Assembly: GCA_963819735.1 (NCBI GenBank)
Contig: CAWFXC010000001.1
Span: 2,480,001-2,544,000 of the forward strand
Reading direction: 5' to 3'
From: CAWFXC01 sp963819735
GTDB taxonomy: Bacteria; Actinomycetota; Acidimicrobiia; IMCC26256; DASPTH01
Length of the DNA: 64,000 nucleotides
A model generated the notes under the pieces. That model did no database searches and was not told where the DNA came from. It was given only the letters and a program-made list of their open reading frames with translations. This document shows positions 26,248 through 37,946 of the stretch, one piece after another. The first letter of the stretch is position 1. Each line of letters begins with the position of its first letter. The position numbers were made by a program, and so were the translations under genes.

Positions 26248-27838
26248 CCGCCGACGTCGCCGGTTCGTCGCCGATGTCGTCGGTGTCGTCGTCGACCCGC
26301 GGCCAGGTTGGCTCGCCGGGGGTGGCGGAGTCGGGGCAGATCGAGCGGTAGCGGCAGTGGCGGCACACCTCGGGGTCAGCCACCCCCGCGAACGCGGTTT
26401 CGGTGCGGATCGCCTCCACCTCGCGCCGGAGCTCCTCCTCGATCGCCATCAAGTCGTCGGCATCGGGTTCGAACGGTTGCGGATCGTCGGCGATCTCGAC
26501 CGCGAGGTGCTCGAACGCGATCCGCAACTGCAACCCGAGCTGCTCGGCGAGGGGCGCGAGCACCCATGCCTGCAGGCGCGCCTGCGTGTCGTCGGCGACG
26601 CGGTCGCTCCACATCTGCCCGGTCTTGTAGTCGCGCGCGTCGAGGTAGCCGTCGTGCGACCAGAGGGCGTCGAGCCGCGCGGTGGCCATGAACATCGGGA
26701 ACGGCTTGCGGTGGAACCGGGCGCGGGTGACCTCGTGGCCGATGGCGACGGCGTCGTCGGGGCACCGGCGTACGTGCTGCGCGAGTTCGGCCCGCACGCG
26801 GTCGTCGGTGTCGAAGCCGTGACCTTCGAGGATGTCGTCGACGTGCGCGGCGTCGCGACACGAACCCTGCTCGTGGACCAGCCGCAGCACATCGTGCATC
26901 TGTTGGCCGTGCACGGTGCCGGGATCGGAGTCGCTCGACGGGATGCCCAACACGTAGGCGTTGCGCCATTCGCGCCCGCAGCGGCGCCAGGTGTCGAGAC
27001 CGGTGGGCGTGACGGTGACGATCCCAGGGAGCAGGTCACCGCGCCGGCTGGAACCGTGCGCGCCGGTCGGATGCTCGGGGCACGCGGACACGAACTTGCA
27101 CGTGCCGCAGTCGGCGCTCATCTTCGCCTCGGGTTCAGCCGTGCGCTCGCGCACGATATCGACCCGTTCGTCGAACCACTCCGCCAGCGCGGGGAGCTCG
27201 TCGGCGACCATGATCGTCCGCTCGCGCACCAACCCCTGCACGAGATCGGCCCACACGACGCGCAACGGCTGGTCGCCCGCCCAACGCGTCAGCCGGAGCA
27301 CCGCGACCTTCACCGATTCCAACTCGAGCGGATCGCTCACGGGCATGCGCCCGGTCCAGAGCTCCAGGCACCGCAGCTCGTTCCCGTGGCCGGAGTCGTC
27401 GTCGCCGGTGACCGCGAGATCGACCCAGCCCCCGATCCGCAGTGCGCGCTTGGCGGAGACCGTCGGTGTGTCGAGCCCGTGATCCTCGTAGCGCACCGCG
27501 CGGTCCCCGAACATGCGGGTGTACCAGTGGCCGGCCTGGGCGAGCACGGCCTGCTCCTCGGGCTCGAGGTCGGAGCCGGCACCGGCGAAGTCGGCGGCGA
27601 CGGGAACCCGCACCTCGGTGTGCGCGTCGCGGGCCGCGGCGAGGAACGCATCCCGCAGCCGCGACCGGGTGACCGGGTCGCTCGACCGTTCGCCGCCTTC
27701 CACCTCGCGCTGGAGGCGCCGGGCACACATCGAGTCGGCCCGCCGGAGCAGATAGGGCGTGACCTTGGCCAACGCAGTCGGGGCGGGTTCCGGCGCGGGT
27801 TCCACCGCGGGCTGTCGGGAAGCGGAACCGGGGGTCAC
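26240..27838 (-). CDS. Protein with two tandem RecB/Cas4-like (PD-(D/E)XK, Fe-S) domains
   Basis: The 532-residue protein contains two similar halves. The C-terminal half has a complete RecB-family set: RRCGREW, ATARLDALW (acidic residue II), ARDYKTGQ (DxK), QARLQAW, and the cluster CRHCRYRSICP; one Cys plus CxxCx5C is the iron-sulphur ligand pattern of Cas4/AddB nucleases. The N-terminal half repeats this with SMCARRLQRE, GGWVDLAV, LELWTGR in place of DYKTG, and CGTCKFVSACP. So both halves keep Cys ligands but only the second keeps the nuclease lysine. The GTG at 27838 is the likely start. No helicase or cas genes are adjacent. A DNA repair role is inferred. Confidence 0.75.
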   Translation of the reverse strand: MTPGSASRQPAVEPAPEPAPTALAKVTPYLLRRADSMCARRLQREVEGGERSSDPVTRSRLRDAFLAAARDAHTEVRVPVAADFAGAGSDLEPEEQAVLAQAGHWYTRMFGDRAVRYEDHGLDTPTVSAKRALRIGGWVDLAVTGDDDSGHGNELRCLELWTGRMPVSDPLELESVKVAVLRLTRWAGDQPLRVVWADLVQGLVRERTIMVADELPALAEWFDERVDIVRERTAEPEAKMSADCGTCKFVSACPEHPTGAHGSSRRGDLLPGIVTVTPTGLDTWRRCGREWRNAYVLGIPSSDSDPGTVHGQQMHDVLRLVHEQGSCRDAAHVDDILEGHGFDTDDRVRAELAQHVRRCPDDAVAIGHEVTRARFHRKPFPMFMATARLDALWSHDGYLDARDYKTGQMWSDRVADDTQARLQAWVLAPLAEQLGLQLRIAFEHLAVEIADDPQPFEPDADDLMAIEEELRREVEAIRTETAFAGVADPEVCRHCRYRSICPDSATPGEPTWPRVDDDTDDIGDEPATSAVS

Positions 27839-27880
27839 GCTCGTACGGTACAAGGGCCCGTTTCCCGACAGCCGTCTCCC

Positions 27881-27886
27881 TAGACT
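27881..27886 (+). promoter_or_regulatory. Candidate -10 box (TAGACT) of rpiB
   Basis: TAGACT fits the TAnnnT pattern and would start a transcript about 20 bases before the rpiB ATG, with GGGAG at 27903-27907 acting as ribosome site. It sits in the 75-base gap to the divergent RecB-like gene. Confidence 0.4.
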
Positions 27887-27913
27887 GTCCCGATCGCCGT
27901 CGCGGGAGCATCC

Positions 27914-28363
27914 ATGCGCATCGCCATCGGCTCCGACCACGCGGGTTACCGCCTCAAGGAGCACTTCATCGCCGTGCTGAAAGACGGCGGTCACGACGTG
28001 CACGACCTCGGCACCGACTCCGAGGAGCCCGTCGACTACCCGATCTACTGCTCGGCCGTCGGTCGCGAAGTGGCGGCCGGGCGCGCCGAGCGCGGCATCG
28101 TGCTGGGCGGGAGCGGCCAGGGCGAACAGCTCTCGGCGAACAAGGTCAAGGGCGTGCGCGCGGCACTGTGCAACGACCTCTACACGTCGGAGTACTCACG
28201 GCGCCACAACGACGCCAACGTGCTCTCCATCGGCGCCCGCGTCGTCGGCGAGGGACTGGCCGACGAGATCCTCGGGGTCTGGCTGCGCACGGAGTTCGAG
28301 GGTGGCCGCCACCAGCGACGCATCGACGAGATCACCGCCATCGAGAACGGAGAAATACCGTGA
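27914..28363 (+). CDS. rpiB: Ribose-5-phosphate isomerase B
   Basis: The 149-residue enzyme interconverts ribose-5-phosphate and ribulose-5-phosphate. Signatures are IAIGSDHAGYRLKEH, DYPIYCSAVGREV, GIVLGGSGQGEQLSANKVKGVRAAL, the catalytic-region CND, and SRRHNDANVLSIGARVVG. Its stop overlaps the glyA GTG start, so the two form a coupled pair, an order also known from bacilli. Confidence 0.95.
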   Translation: MRIAIGSDHAGYRLKEHFIAVLKDGGHDVHDLGTDSEEPVDYPIYCSAVGREVAAGRAERGIVLGGSGQGEQLSANKVKGVRAALCNDLYTSEYSRRHNDANVLSIGARVVGEGLADEILGVWLRTEFEGGRHQRRIDEITAIENGEIP

Positions 28364-29613
28364 GCACCGAGTCCGACGCGCTGCGGGCGACCGACCCCGA
28401 GATCGCCGACATCATCCAGCGCGAGACCGCGCGTCAGAACACGACCGTCCAACTGATCGCGTCGGAGAACTTCACCTCGCCCGCGGTGCTGGGGGCGCAG
28501 GGATCGGTGCTCACCAACAAGTACTCCGAGGGCTACCCGGCGAAGCGCTACTACGGCGGCAACCAGGTCGTCGACGAAGCCGAGGTGCTCGCGCGCGACC
28601 GCCTGTGCGAGCTGTTCCGTGCCGAACACGCCAACGTCCAGCCGCACTCGGGTGCCAACGCGAACATGGCGGCGTTCCTCGCGCTGCTCGAGCCGGGCGA
28701 CAAGGTCATGGGCATGCGCCTCGACCAGGGGGGCCACCTCACCCACGGTTCGCCGGTGAACTTCAGTGGTCGCCTCTACGACTTCGCGTCGTACGGCGTC
28801 GACCGCGACTCCGAGACCCTCGACTACGACGAACTGCGCGCCATGGCCGTCGCCGAGCGTCCGAAGCTCATCATCGCCGGCGCCACCGCCTATCCGCGCT
28901 CGATCGACTTCGCCGCCTTCCGCGCCATCGCCGACGAAGTGGGCGCGCTGCTGCTCGTCGACGCCGCGCACATCGCCGGCCTCGTCGCCGGGGGCGCGCA
29001 CCCGTCGCCGGTTCCCTACGCCGACGTCGTGACCCTCACGACCCACAAGACCCTGCGCGGGCCGCGCGCCGGCGCGATCCTCTGCCGCGAGCAGTACGCG
29101 ACCGCGATCGACAAGGCCGTGTTCCCCGGTTTGCAGGGCGGGCCGCTCATGCACGTGGTCGCCGCGAAGGCGGTCGCGTTCCGCGAAGCGCTCCGGCCCG
29201 AGTTCCGCGAGTACGCGGCAGCTGTGGTGCGCAACGCCGCGGCGCTGGCCGACGCGCTCACCGCGGAAGGGTTCCGCATCGTGTCCGGCGGCACCGACAA
29301 CCACCTGATGCTGGTCGACCTCCGTCCCTTCGGCGTCACCGGGAAGGTGGCGCAGGAGGCCCTCGACCGCGCCGGCATCACCTGCAACAAGAACGCCATC
29401 CCCAACGACCCCGAGAAGCCGTTCGTCACCAGCGGCCTGCGGCTCGGCACCGCCGCGGTCACCACCGCCGGCATGAGCGAGGCCGAGATGCGGGAGATCT
29501 CCGCGCTCATCGCGCAGGTGCTGCGCAAGGTCGACGACGACCACATCGCGGAAGACGTGCGCGCCCAGGCCGCGGCGCTCTGCAGCCGCTTCACTCCGTA
29601 CCCGGACCTCTAG
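28360..29613 (+). CDS. glyA: Serine hydroxymethyltransferase
   Basis: The 417-residue PLP enzyme converts serine and tetrahydrofolate to glycine and methylene-tetrahydrofolate. It shows QLIASENFTSPAVL, LTNKYSEGYPAKRYYGGN, HSGANANMAAFLALLEPGD, the PLP lysine in TLTTHKTLRGPRAG (about residue 228) and LQGGPLMHVVAAKAVAF. Coupled to rpiB by GTGA overlap; the wecA-like gene begins four bases after its stop. Confidence 0.97.
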   Translation: MSTESDALRATDPEIADIIQRETARQNTTVQLIASENFTSPAVLGAQGSVLTNKYSEGYPAKRYYGGNQVVDEAEVLARDRLCELFRAEHANVQPHSGANANMAAFLALLEPGDKVMGMRLDQGGHLTHGSPVNFSGRLYDFASYGVDRDSETLDYDELRAMAVAERPKLIIAGATAYPRSIDFAAFRAIADEVGALLLVDAAHIAGLVAGGAHPSPVPYADVVTLTTHKTLRGPRAGAILCREQYATAIDKAVFPGLQGGPLMHVVAAKAVAFREALRPEFREYAAAVVRNAAALADALTAEGFRIVSGGTDNHLMLVDLRPFGVTGKVAQEALDRAGITCNKNAIPNDPEKPFVTSGLRLGTAAVTTAGMSEAEMREISALIAQVLRKVDDDHIAEDVRAQAAALCSRFTPYPDL

Positions 29614-29617
29614 ACGG

Positions 29618-30862
29618 GTGCCGGGGTACCTGACCGTCGCGGGGGTCGCGGCGGTCGTCACCTTCCTGCTCACCTTCGTGATGCGCAAGGTGTCACCGCG
29701 CATCGGCGCGGTGGCGCTGCCGGGGCCGCGCAGCATCCACACCAAGGCCACGCCGTCGCTCGGTGGCGCGGCGATGTTCGCCGGGTTCCTGGTGGCGATG
29801 GCCGTGGCCTCGCAGCTCACCCAGTTCCACGAGATCTTCGCCGACAACACCGAGCCCCTCGGCCTTTTGCTCGCAGCCGGCGTGATGTTCGTGGTGGGTG
29901 CGATCGACGACCTGCGCGAGGTGTCGCCGCCCGCCAAGATCGCGGGCCAGGTGCTGAGCGGCAGCGTGCTGTCGCTCCTCGGCGTCACGATGCTCTACTT
30001 CCGCGTGCCGCTCGCCAGCTACGAGTACGTGGTGCTCTCGCCCGACCTCGCCCCGCTCGTCACCGTGCTCACCGTCGTGGTGATGGCCAACGCGATCAAC
30101 CTGATCGACGGGCTCGACGGCCTCGCCGCCGGCATCGTGCTGATCGCGGGATCGGCGATGTTCCTCTACGCCGACCGGTTGTTCAAGGCGGGGCTGCTCG
30201 AGGGCTCGAACATGGGTCCGCTCGTCGCCGCCATCACCGTCGGCATCTGCGCGGGATTTCTCCCGCACAACTTCAACCCCGCCCGCATCTTCATGGGCGA
30301 CGCGGGGGCGATGTTCCTCGGCCTGCTGCTGGCCACGACCACGATCACCGTCGGCGGTCGCACCGCCGACCCGTTCAGCGGCCAGACCTACTTCTACTTC
30401 GCGCCGTTGGCGATCCCATTGGTGATCCTCGGCGTCCCGATCTTCGACACCGCGTTCTCGTTCCTGCGGCGGATCGTGCGGCGGCAGTCGTTCGCCCAGG
30501 CCGATCACGAGCACCTGCACCACCGGCTGATGCGGATGGGGCACGGGCCGCGTCGCGCCGTCGTCATCCTCTGGCTGTGGACGGCGCTGCTGTCGGCCGT
30601 CGTGTTGCTGCCCACCTTCACCCACCGGGGCAACGCGCTGGTCCCACTGGCAGTGGTGGCGCTCGGCCTGCTCCTCTACATCTACTTCCATCCCGGAGTC
30701 CGCAGCCTGCGCGTCGGGCGTGGGAAGGCGGCGGGTGAAGGGCCGGGCGACGCACCGGGTCAGGGCGCCGAACCCACCACGGGCGACGACGGCGGATCGG
30801 GCGAGGGCCGCACCGGGGAAGTGGTCGAACTCGAGGCTCGGCGCGCCGCCCGCGGCCGCTGA
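29618..30862 (+). CDS. WecA/TagO-like undecaprenyl-phosphate sugar-1-phosphate transferase
   Basis: The 414-residue polytopic membrane protein belongs to the MraY/WecA family. It has PRSIHTKATPSLGG, VGAIDDLREVSP, the catalytic-loop NAINLIDGLDGLAAG, FNPARIFMGDAGAMFLG and the C-terminal His motif HEHLHHRLMRMGHG. It transfers a phospho-sugar (usually GlcNAc-1-P) to polyprenyl phosphate, starting arabinogalactan-, teichoic-acid- or O-antigen-like polymers. A mycobacterial homologue (rfe) sits in the same place before the atp genes. The C-terminus has a hydrophilic Gly-rich tail of about 60 residues. Confidence 0.9.
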   Translation: MPGYLTVAGVAAVVTFLLTFVMRKVSPRIGAVALPGPRSIHTKATPSLGGAAMFAGFLVAMAVASQLTQFHEIFADNTEPLGLLLAAGVMFVVGAIDDLREVSPPAKIAGQVLSGSVLSLLGVTMLYFRVPLASYEYVVLSPDLAPLVTVLTVVVMANAINLIDGLDGLAAGIVLIAGSAMFLYADRLFKAGLLEGSNMGPLVAAITVGICAGFLPHNFNPARIFMGDAGAMFLGLLLATTTITVGGRTADPFSGQTYFYFAPLAIPLVILGVPIFDTAFSFLRRIVRRQSFAQADHEHLHHRLMRMGHGPRRAVVILWLWTALLSAVVLLPTFTHRGNALVPLAVVALGLLLYIYFHPGVRSLRVGRGKAAGEGPGDAPGQGAEPTTGDDGGSGEGRTGEVVELEARRAARGR

Positions 30863-30957
30863 GTACGGTGTCCGGGGCCGCGAGGTCAGCACGCGTCGGC
30901 GAGCCGGGAATTCGCCGGGAACATCAGGCGGAAATTCGGTTCGAAGTGTGCTCCGAG

Positions 30958-30987
30958 TTGACGTTTCCAAGGGGTGTCAGGTAGCTT
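30958..30987 (+). promoter_or_regulatory. Candidate atp operon promoter, TTGACG-N18-TAGCTT
   Basis: A strong -35 box TTGACG (30958-30963) is followed after 18 bases by TAGCTT (30982-30987), which fits TAnnnT. It lies in the 188-base gap after the wecA-like gene and upstream of atpI/atpB, and is the best sigma-70-type promoter seen in the window. Confidence 0.6.
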
Positions 30988-31050
30988 GCGAATACATTCA
31001 CAAGCGCGGGACGCCTTGTGACGCGCCCAGGCGACGGAGGGAATTCCCGG

Positions 31051-31311
31051 GTGGACGCAGCCGACCAGTCGGCACGAGAAAAGCAAGGGTACGGCGATGG
31101 GTTGACCCAGGCGCTGACCCTCGTGGTCGGACCAGTGCTCTTCGGTCTTCTCGGCGCCTTCATCGACAGCAAGTTGGGCACGTCGCCCCTCTTCCTGATC
31201 GTGTTCGGTCTGTTCGGCGTGCTCGCGGCCGCCACCACCGCGTATTACGAGTACCGGGGACGCATCGAACGTCACGACGAGGGGAAGCCGTGGGCGCGAC
31301 GCACGCGATGA
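31051..31311 (+). CDS. AtpZ/AtpI-like small membrane protein
   Basis: The 86-residue protein has two membrane helices (LTLVVGPVLFGLLGAFIDSKLG and FLIVFGLFGVLAAATTAYYEY) separated by a short loop, with basic ends; this is the AtpZ/AtpI hairpin arrangement. Such proteins help assemble the c-ring or supply magnesium. The GTG at 31051 has GGAGG at 31036-31040; another GTG at 31018 is possible and adds 11 residues. Its stop overlaps the next gene (ATGA). Confidence 0.75.
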   Translation: MDAADQSAREKQGYGDGLTQALTLVVGPVLFGLLGAFIDSKLGTSPLFLIVFGLFGVLAAATTAYYEYRGRIERHDEGKPWARRTR

Positions 31312-31757
31312 ACCCGACCCCGGCTCCGGCGCCCGATTCCACGCCGGCTCCCGCCCCCGCCTACGAAGGCCAGATCGCGGGCGATCTCGCCCGGCGCGTG
31401 CTCATCGTCGCGCCGTTGGTGCTGCTCGTGGGCGGCATCGTGAGCGGCGTCGACGGCGTGATCAGCGCGGCGATCGGTCTCGTGCTGGTGGCGTTGAACT
31501 TCCTGGCGTCGGCGCGACTCATCACCTGGGCCGCGGGCATCGGGCCGAATGCAGTCATGGGCCTCGTGCTCGGCGGTTACATCGTTCGCCTCGCGGTGCT
31601 GTTCGGCATCGCCTTCGCGCTCGACACCGTGTCATGGATCGACATCGGGGTGCTGTTGCTCACCGTCGCCGTCGTCCACATCGCGCTCCTCACGTGGGAG
31701 ACGCGTCACGTGAGCCTCACCTTGGGATACCCCGGCCTCAAGCCGGGCCGGCAGTAG
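31308..31757 (+). CDS. atpI: ATP synthase subunit I-like protein
   Basis: The 149-residue protein has a Pro/Ala-rich start and four membrane helices (VLIVAPLVLLVGGIVSGV, ISAAIGLVLVALNFLASA, AVMGLVLGGYIVRLAVLF, IGVLLLTVAVVHIALLTW). It lies directly before atpB, where the uncharacterised AtpI-type protein of actinobacterial atp operons is found. Role is probably c-ring assembly. It is the second small membrane gene ahead of atpB. Confidence 0.75.
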   Translation: MNPTPAPAPDSTPAPAPAYEGQIAGDLARRVLIVAPLVLLVGGIVSGVDGVISAAIGLVLVALNFLASARLITWAAGIGPNAVMGLVLGGYIVRLAVLFGIAFALDTVSWIDIGVLLLTVAVVHIALLTWETRHVSLTLGYPGLKPGRQ

Positions 31758-31772
31758 GAAGGGATGTAGGCA

Positions 31773-32537
31773 GTGCCTCTGCTCGGCGCCTTTGTTTTTC
31801 CGCCCATCGACGAACTGTTCCGATGGAAGGACATCTGGTTCAACGGCTCACCGCTGGCGATCAACAAGACGGTCTTGTTGGTGCTCATCTCGTCGGTGAT
31901 GATCTGCCTGATCTTCATCCTCGGCAGCCGCAAGAAGGCGCTGCAACCGGGTGGGGTGCAGAACGTCGTCGAGATGACCTACGAGTTCATCGACAACGGC
32001 ATCACCAAAGACGTCGTGGGTCACGACGCCGGCCGGTACACGCCTTTCCTCGGCACCCTCTTCCTGTTCATCCTCTTCCTGAACATCTGGGAAGTGATCC
32101 CGGGCATCCAGTTCCCGCCGACCGCCCGCATGGGAATCCCCGGGTTCCTCGCGCTGATGGTCTACGTGCTGTACCTCGTGGTCGGGTTCAAGAACCACGG
32201 CATCAAGTACCTCACCGGCCACCTCTTCCCGCCCGGCGTGCCGCTGGCGCTCTACATCCTCGTCACGCCGATCGAGTTCGTGCAGCTGTTCCTCGTCCGG
32301 CCGTTCTCGCTGGCCGTCCGACTCCTCGCCAACATGATGGCGGGTCACATCCTCCTCACCGCGCTCGCGCTGCTCACCGCGTACTCGCTCAAGAACGCGC
32401 CGATCATCGCCATCGGGCCCTTCGCGCTCAACGTCGCGGTCACCGGGTTCGAGATCCTCGTCGGCTTCCTGCAGGCGTACATCTTCACGCTGCTCACCGC
32501 CGTGTACCTCGGCGACGCGCTCCACCCCGATCACTAA
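31773..32537 (+). CDS. atpB: F1Fo ATP synthase subunit a
   Basis: The 254-residue membrane subunit forms the proton half-channels. It shows WKDIWFNGSPLAINKT, LFLFILFLNIWEVIPGIQFP, and the essential stator arginine in PFSLAVRLLANMMAGHILL; the last helices (GFEILVGFLQAYIFTLLTAVYL) are typical. GTG start. Confidence 0.96.
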   Translation: MPLLGAFVFPPIDELFRWKDIWFNGSPLAINKTVLLVLISSVMICLIFILGSRKKALQPGGVQNVVEMTYEFIDNGITKDVVGHDAGRYTPFLGTLFLFILFLNIWEVIPGIQFPPTARMGIPGFLALMVYVLYLVVGFKNHGIKYLTGHLFPPGVPLALYILVTPIEFVQLFLVRPFSLAVRLLANMMAGHILLTALALLTAYSLKNAPIIAIGPFALNVAVTGFEILVGFLQAYIFTLLTAVYLGDALHPDH

Positions 32538-32581
32538 ACGGTCACTCAGGCAATCCGCACTCAACCAGGAGAGAAACCATC

Positions 32582-32842
32582 ATGTCCACAGTCCTCCTCG
32601 CCGCCCAGCAGGCCGGTGAGCTCAAGGCCGGTCTGCAGTCCATCGGTGCGGGCATCGTGTACGGCGCCGCGGCCATCGGCCCGGGCATCGGCATCGGCCT
32701 CGTCGTCGGCAACGCGATCCAGGCCATGGCGCGCCAGCCCGAGATGCAGGGCACGATCCGCACGACGATGTTCCTCGGTATCGCGTTCACCGAGGCGCTC
32801 GCCCTGTTCGGATTCGTGCTCTTCTTCCTCGCCAAGAGCTAG
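32582..32842 (+). CDS. atpE: F1Fo ATP synthase subunit c
   Basis: The 86-residue hairpin has the Gly-rich first helix (GAAAIGPGIGIGLVVG), the polar loop ARQPE and the second helix with the proton-carrying Glu71 in GIAFTEALALFGFVL. The Glu lacks the neighbouring polar set of sodium-binding c-subunits, which fits proton use. AGGAGAG precedes the ATG. Confidence 0.97.
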   Translation: MSTVLLAAQQAGELKAGLQSIGAGIVYGAAAIGPGIGIGLVVGNAIQAMARQPEMQGTIRTTMFLGIAFTEALALFGFVLFFLAKS

Positions 32843-32852
32843 GGAGGCGATC

Positions 32853-33386
32853 GTGCTCGCATCACTGCTCGCCGCCGAGGTGAGCGTCAAGGCGAAGAAC
32901 CCGATCCTGCCCGAGGGCAAAGAGATCCTCTGGGCCGCGATCGCGTTCGTCATCGTCTTCGGACTGCTGGCGTGGAAGGCGTGGCCCGCGATCAAGGCCG
33001 GGCTCGAGGCCCGCCAGGACCGCATCCGCGAGGACCTCGCCAAGGCGGAGGCCGCGCGCACCGAGGCCGAGACGTCGCTCGACGAGTACAAGCGGCAGCT
33101 CGCCGACGCCCGCAAGGACGCCAGCAACATCATCGAGGAAGCACGTCTGGAAGCGGAGGCCGTGCGTCAGCAGCGGCTCGCCGCGGTGGAGCCCGAGATC
33201 GCCGAGTTGCGGGCCCGGGCCACCGAAGACATCCGGCTCGCGTCGGAACGGGCGATGAGCGACCTGCAGGCCCGCGTGGCCGAGCTGGCCGTCGAGCTGG
33301 CCGAGAAGGTCGTGGAACGCAACCTCGACCGTCAGACCCAGACCGCGCTCATCGAGAGCTACATCAACCAGGTGGGGAGCAACTAG
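32853..33386 (+). CDS. atpF: F1Fo ATP synthase subunit b
   Basis: The 177-residue stator subunit has one N-terminal membrane helix (EILWAAIAFVIVFGLLAWKAW) and a long charged helix (AGLEARQDRIREDLAKAEAA...) that dimerises. GTG start with GGGAGG at 32842-32847, overlapping the atpE stop codon. Confidence 0.95.
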   Translation: MLASLLAAEVSVKAKNPILPEGKEILWAAIAFVIVFGLLAWKAWPAIKAGLEARQDRIREDLAKAEAARTEAETSLDEYKRQLADARKDASNIIEEARLEAEAVRQQRLAAVEPEIAELRARATEDIRLASERAMSDLQARVAELAVELAEKVVERNLDRQTQTALIESYINQVGSN

Positions 33387-33388
33387 CC

Positions 33389-33919
33389 GTGCCGTCGACA
33401 CCGAGGGTCGAGGCCTACGCCCACGCCCTGCTCGAAGTCGCCCGCGTCGAAGGCCATCTGGCCGAGGTGGAAGACGAGCTCTTCCGCTTCGCCCGCACCT
33501 TCGAGGGCTCCGACGAGCTGCGCCTCGCGCTCACCGATCACGCGATGCCGACCGACCGGCGCGTCGCGGTGATCGAGGAGCTGCTCGGTGCGAAGGCACT
33601 GCAGACGAGCTCGGCATTGGCGTCGTTCATCGTCGCCGCCGGGCGTGCCCACGACCTGCCCGCCATCATCGACCGGTTCGTCGAGTTGGCCGCCGCGGAG
33701 CAGCGTCGGGCGATCGCCGAAGTGCGGAGCGCGATCACGCTGACCCCCGAGCAGACCGAACGACTGCGCGAAGCGCTGAACCGCGCGACGGGGAAAGAAG
33801 TCGAAGTCAAGGTGGTCATCGACCCCACGGTGATGGGGGGCCTGGTCGCGACGGTGGGCGACCTCGTGATCGACGGTTCCGTCCGTCACCGCCTCGAGCA
33901 ACTGAGGGAGCAGATCTAA
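33389..33919 (+). CDS. atpH: F1Fo ATP synthase subunit delta
   Basis: The 176-residue stator subunit has the helical N-terminal domain (AYAHALLEVARVEGHLAEVEDEL) and C-terminal motifs AEVRSAITLTPEQTERLREAL and VVIDPTVMGGLVATVGDLVIDGSVRHRL. It begins two bases after atpF and abuts atpA. Confidence 0.95.
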   Translation: MPSTPRVEAYAHALLEVARVEGHLAEVEDELFRFARTFEGSDELRLALTDHAMPTDRRVAVIEELLGAKALQTSSALASFIVAAGRAHDLPAIIDRFVELAAAEQRRAIAEVRSAITLTPEQTERLREALNRATGKEVEVKVVIDPTVMGGLVATVGDLVIDGSVRHRLEQLREQI

Positions 33920-35491
<1,572 letters not shown>

Positions 35492-35497
35492 CCCCCG

Positions 35498-36476
35498 ATG
35501 GCCGGCGGACAGGAACGACTTCTCCGACGACGGATCAAGAGCATCCAGTCGACGCAGAAGATCACGCGCGCGATGGAGCTCATCGCCGCCAGCCGGATCG
35601 TGAAGGCGCAGGCGGCGGTGGTGTCGGCGCAGCCCTACAGCGAGTCGATCACGCAGGTCGTGCGTGACCTCTCGGCGGGCGGCGGCGGGGGCGACAGTCC
35701 TCTGCTCAGCCCACGCCCGGAGATCCGCCGGGTGGCGCACATCGTCGTCACCGCCGACCGCGGGTTGTGCGGTGCGTACAACTCCTCGGTGATCCGCGAG
35801 GCGGAGCGCTCGTTGCTCGCGCAACGCGCGCTCGGACGCGACTATTCGCTGGTGCTGGTCGGCCGCAAGGCCGAGAGCTACTTCCGCTACCGCGAGTACA
35901 ACATCGACGCGGTGTTCACCGGCTTCAGCGAGCAGCCCACGTACGAGGACGCCCGCCAGGTGGGTGCGGCGGCGACCGGCGCGTTCCTCGCCGGCGACAC
36001 CGACCTCGTCGAGATCGTCTACACACGCTTCATCTCCGCCGGCACGCAGGTGGTCGAACGCCAGACCCTCATGCCGCTCGTGCGCGACGACGTCGCGGTC
36101 ACCGCGCCGGGTGAAGCGGCGACGGTGCAACCGAGCTACGAGTTCGAGCCGTCGCCCGAAGGGATCCTCGATCTCCTCCTGCCCCGCTACGTCGACTCGC
36201 GCGTCTACGCCGCACTGCTCAACGCGGCCGCGTCCGAGCACGCGGCGCGCCAGCGGGCGATGAAGCGCGGCCACCGAGAACGCCGACGAGCTCATCACCA
36301 GCCTGAGCCGCGTCATGAACCGGGCCCGCCAGGACTCCATCACCACCGAGATCATGGAGATCGTCAGTGGCGCCGAGGCGCTGCGCCAGGGCGGATCCGA
36401 CGAGTCCGATGAACTCTCCGACACCCTCGAAGACCGCGACGCCGAGGTGCTGGCCACCCCCGTCGCCAACGGCTGA
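35498..36476 (+). CDS. atpG: F1Fo ATP synthase subunit gamma; frameshifted in this sequence
   Basis: The rotor subunit begins GGQERLLRRRIKSIQSTQKITRAMELIAASR and ends with the conserved C-terminal helix ATENADELITSLSRVMNRARQDSITTEIMEI. These two parts are in different frames: one extra base at 36266 follows ATGAAG. Removing it gives MKAATENADEL and a protein of about 325 residues. Because gamma is essential and everything else is intact, a sequencing error is far more likely than a broken gene. Confidence 0.95.
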
Positions 36477-36496
36477 TCCGAGCCCAGGAGCAACGC

Positions 36497-37945
<1,449 letters not shown>

Positions 37946-37946
37946 C

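Noticed and set aside
26240..27838. Cas4-like motifs as evidence of a CRISPR system
   Set aside because: No repeats and no other cas gene are nearby; AddB/RecB-like proteins share these motifs.
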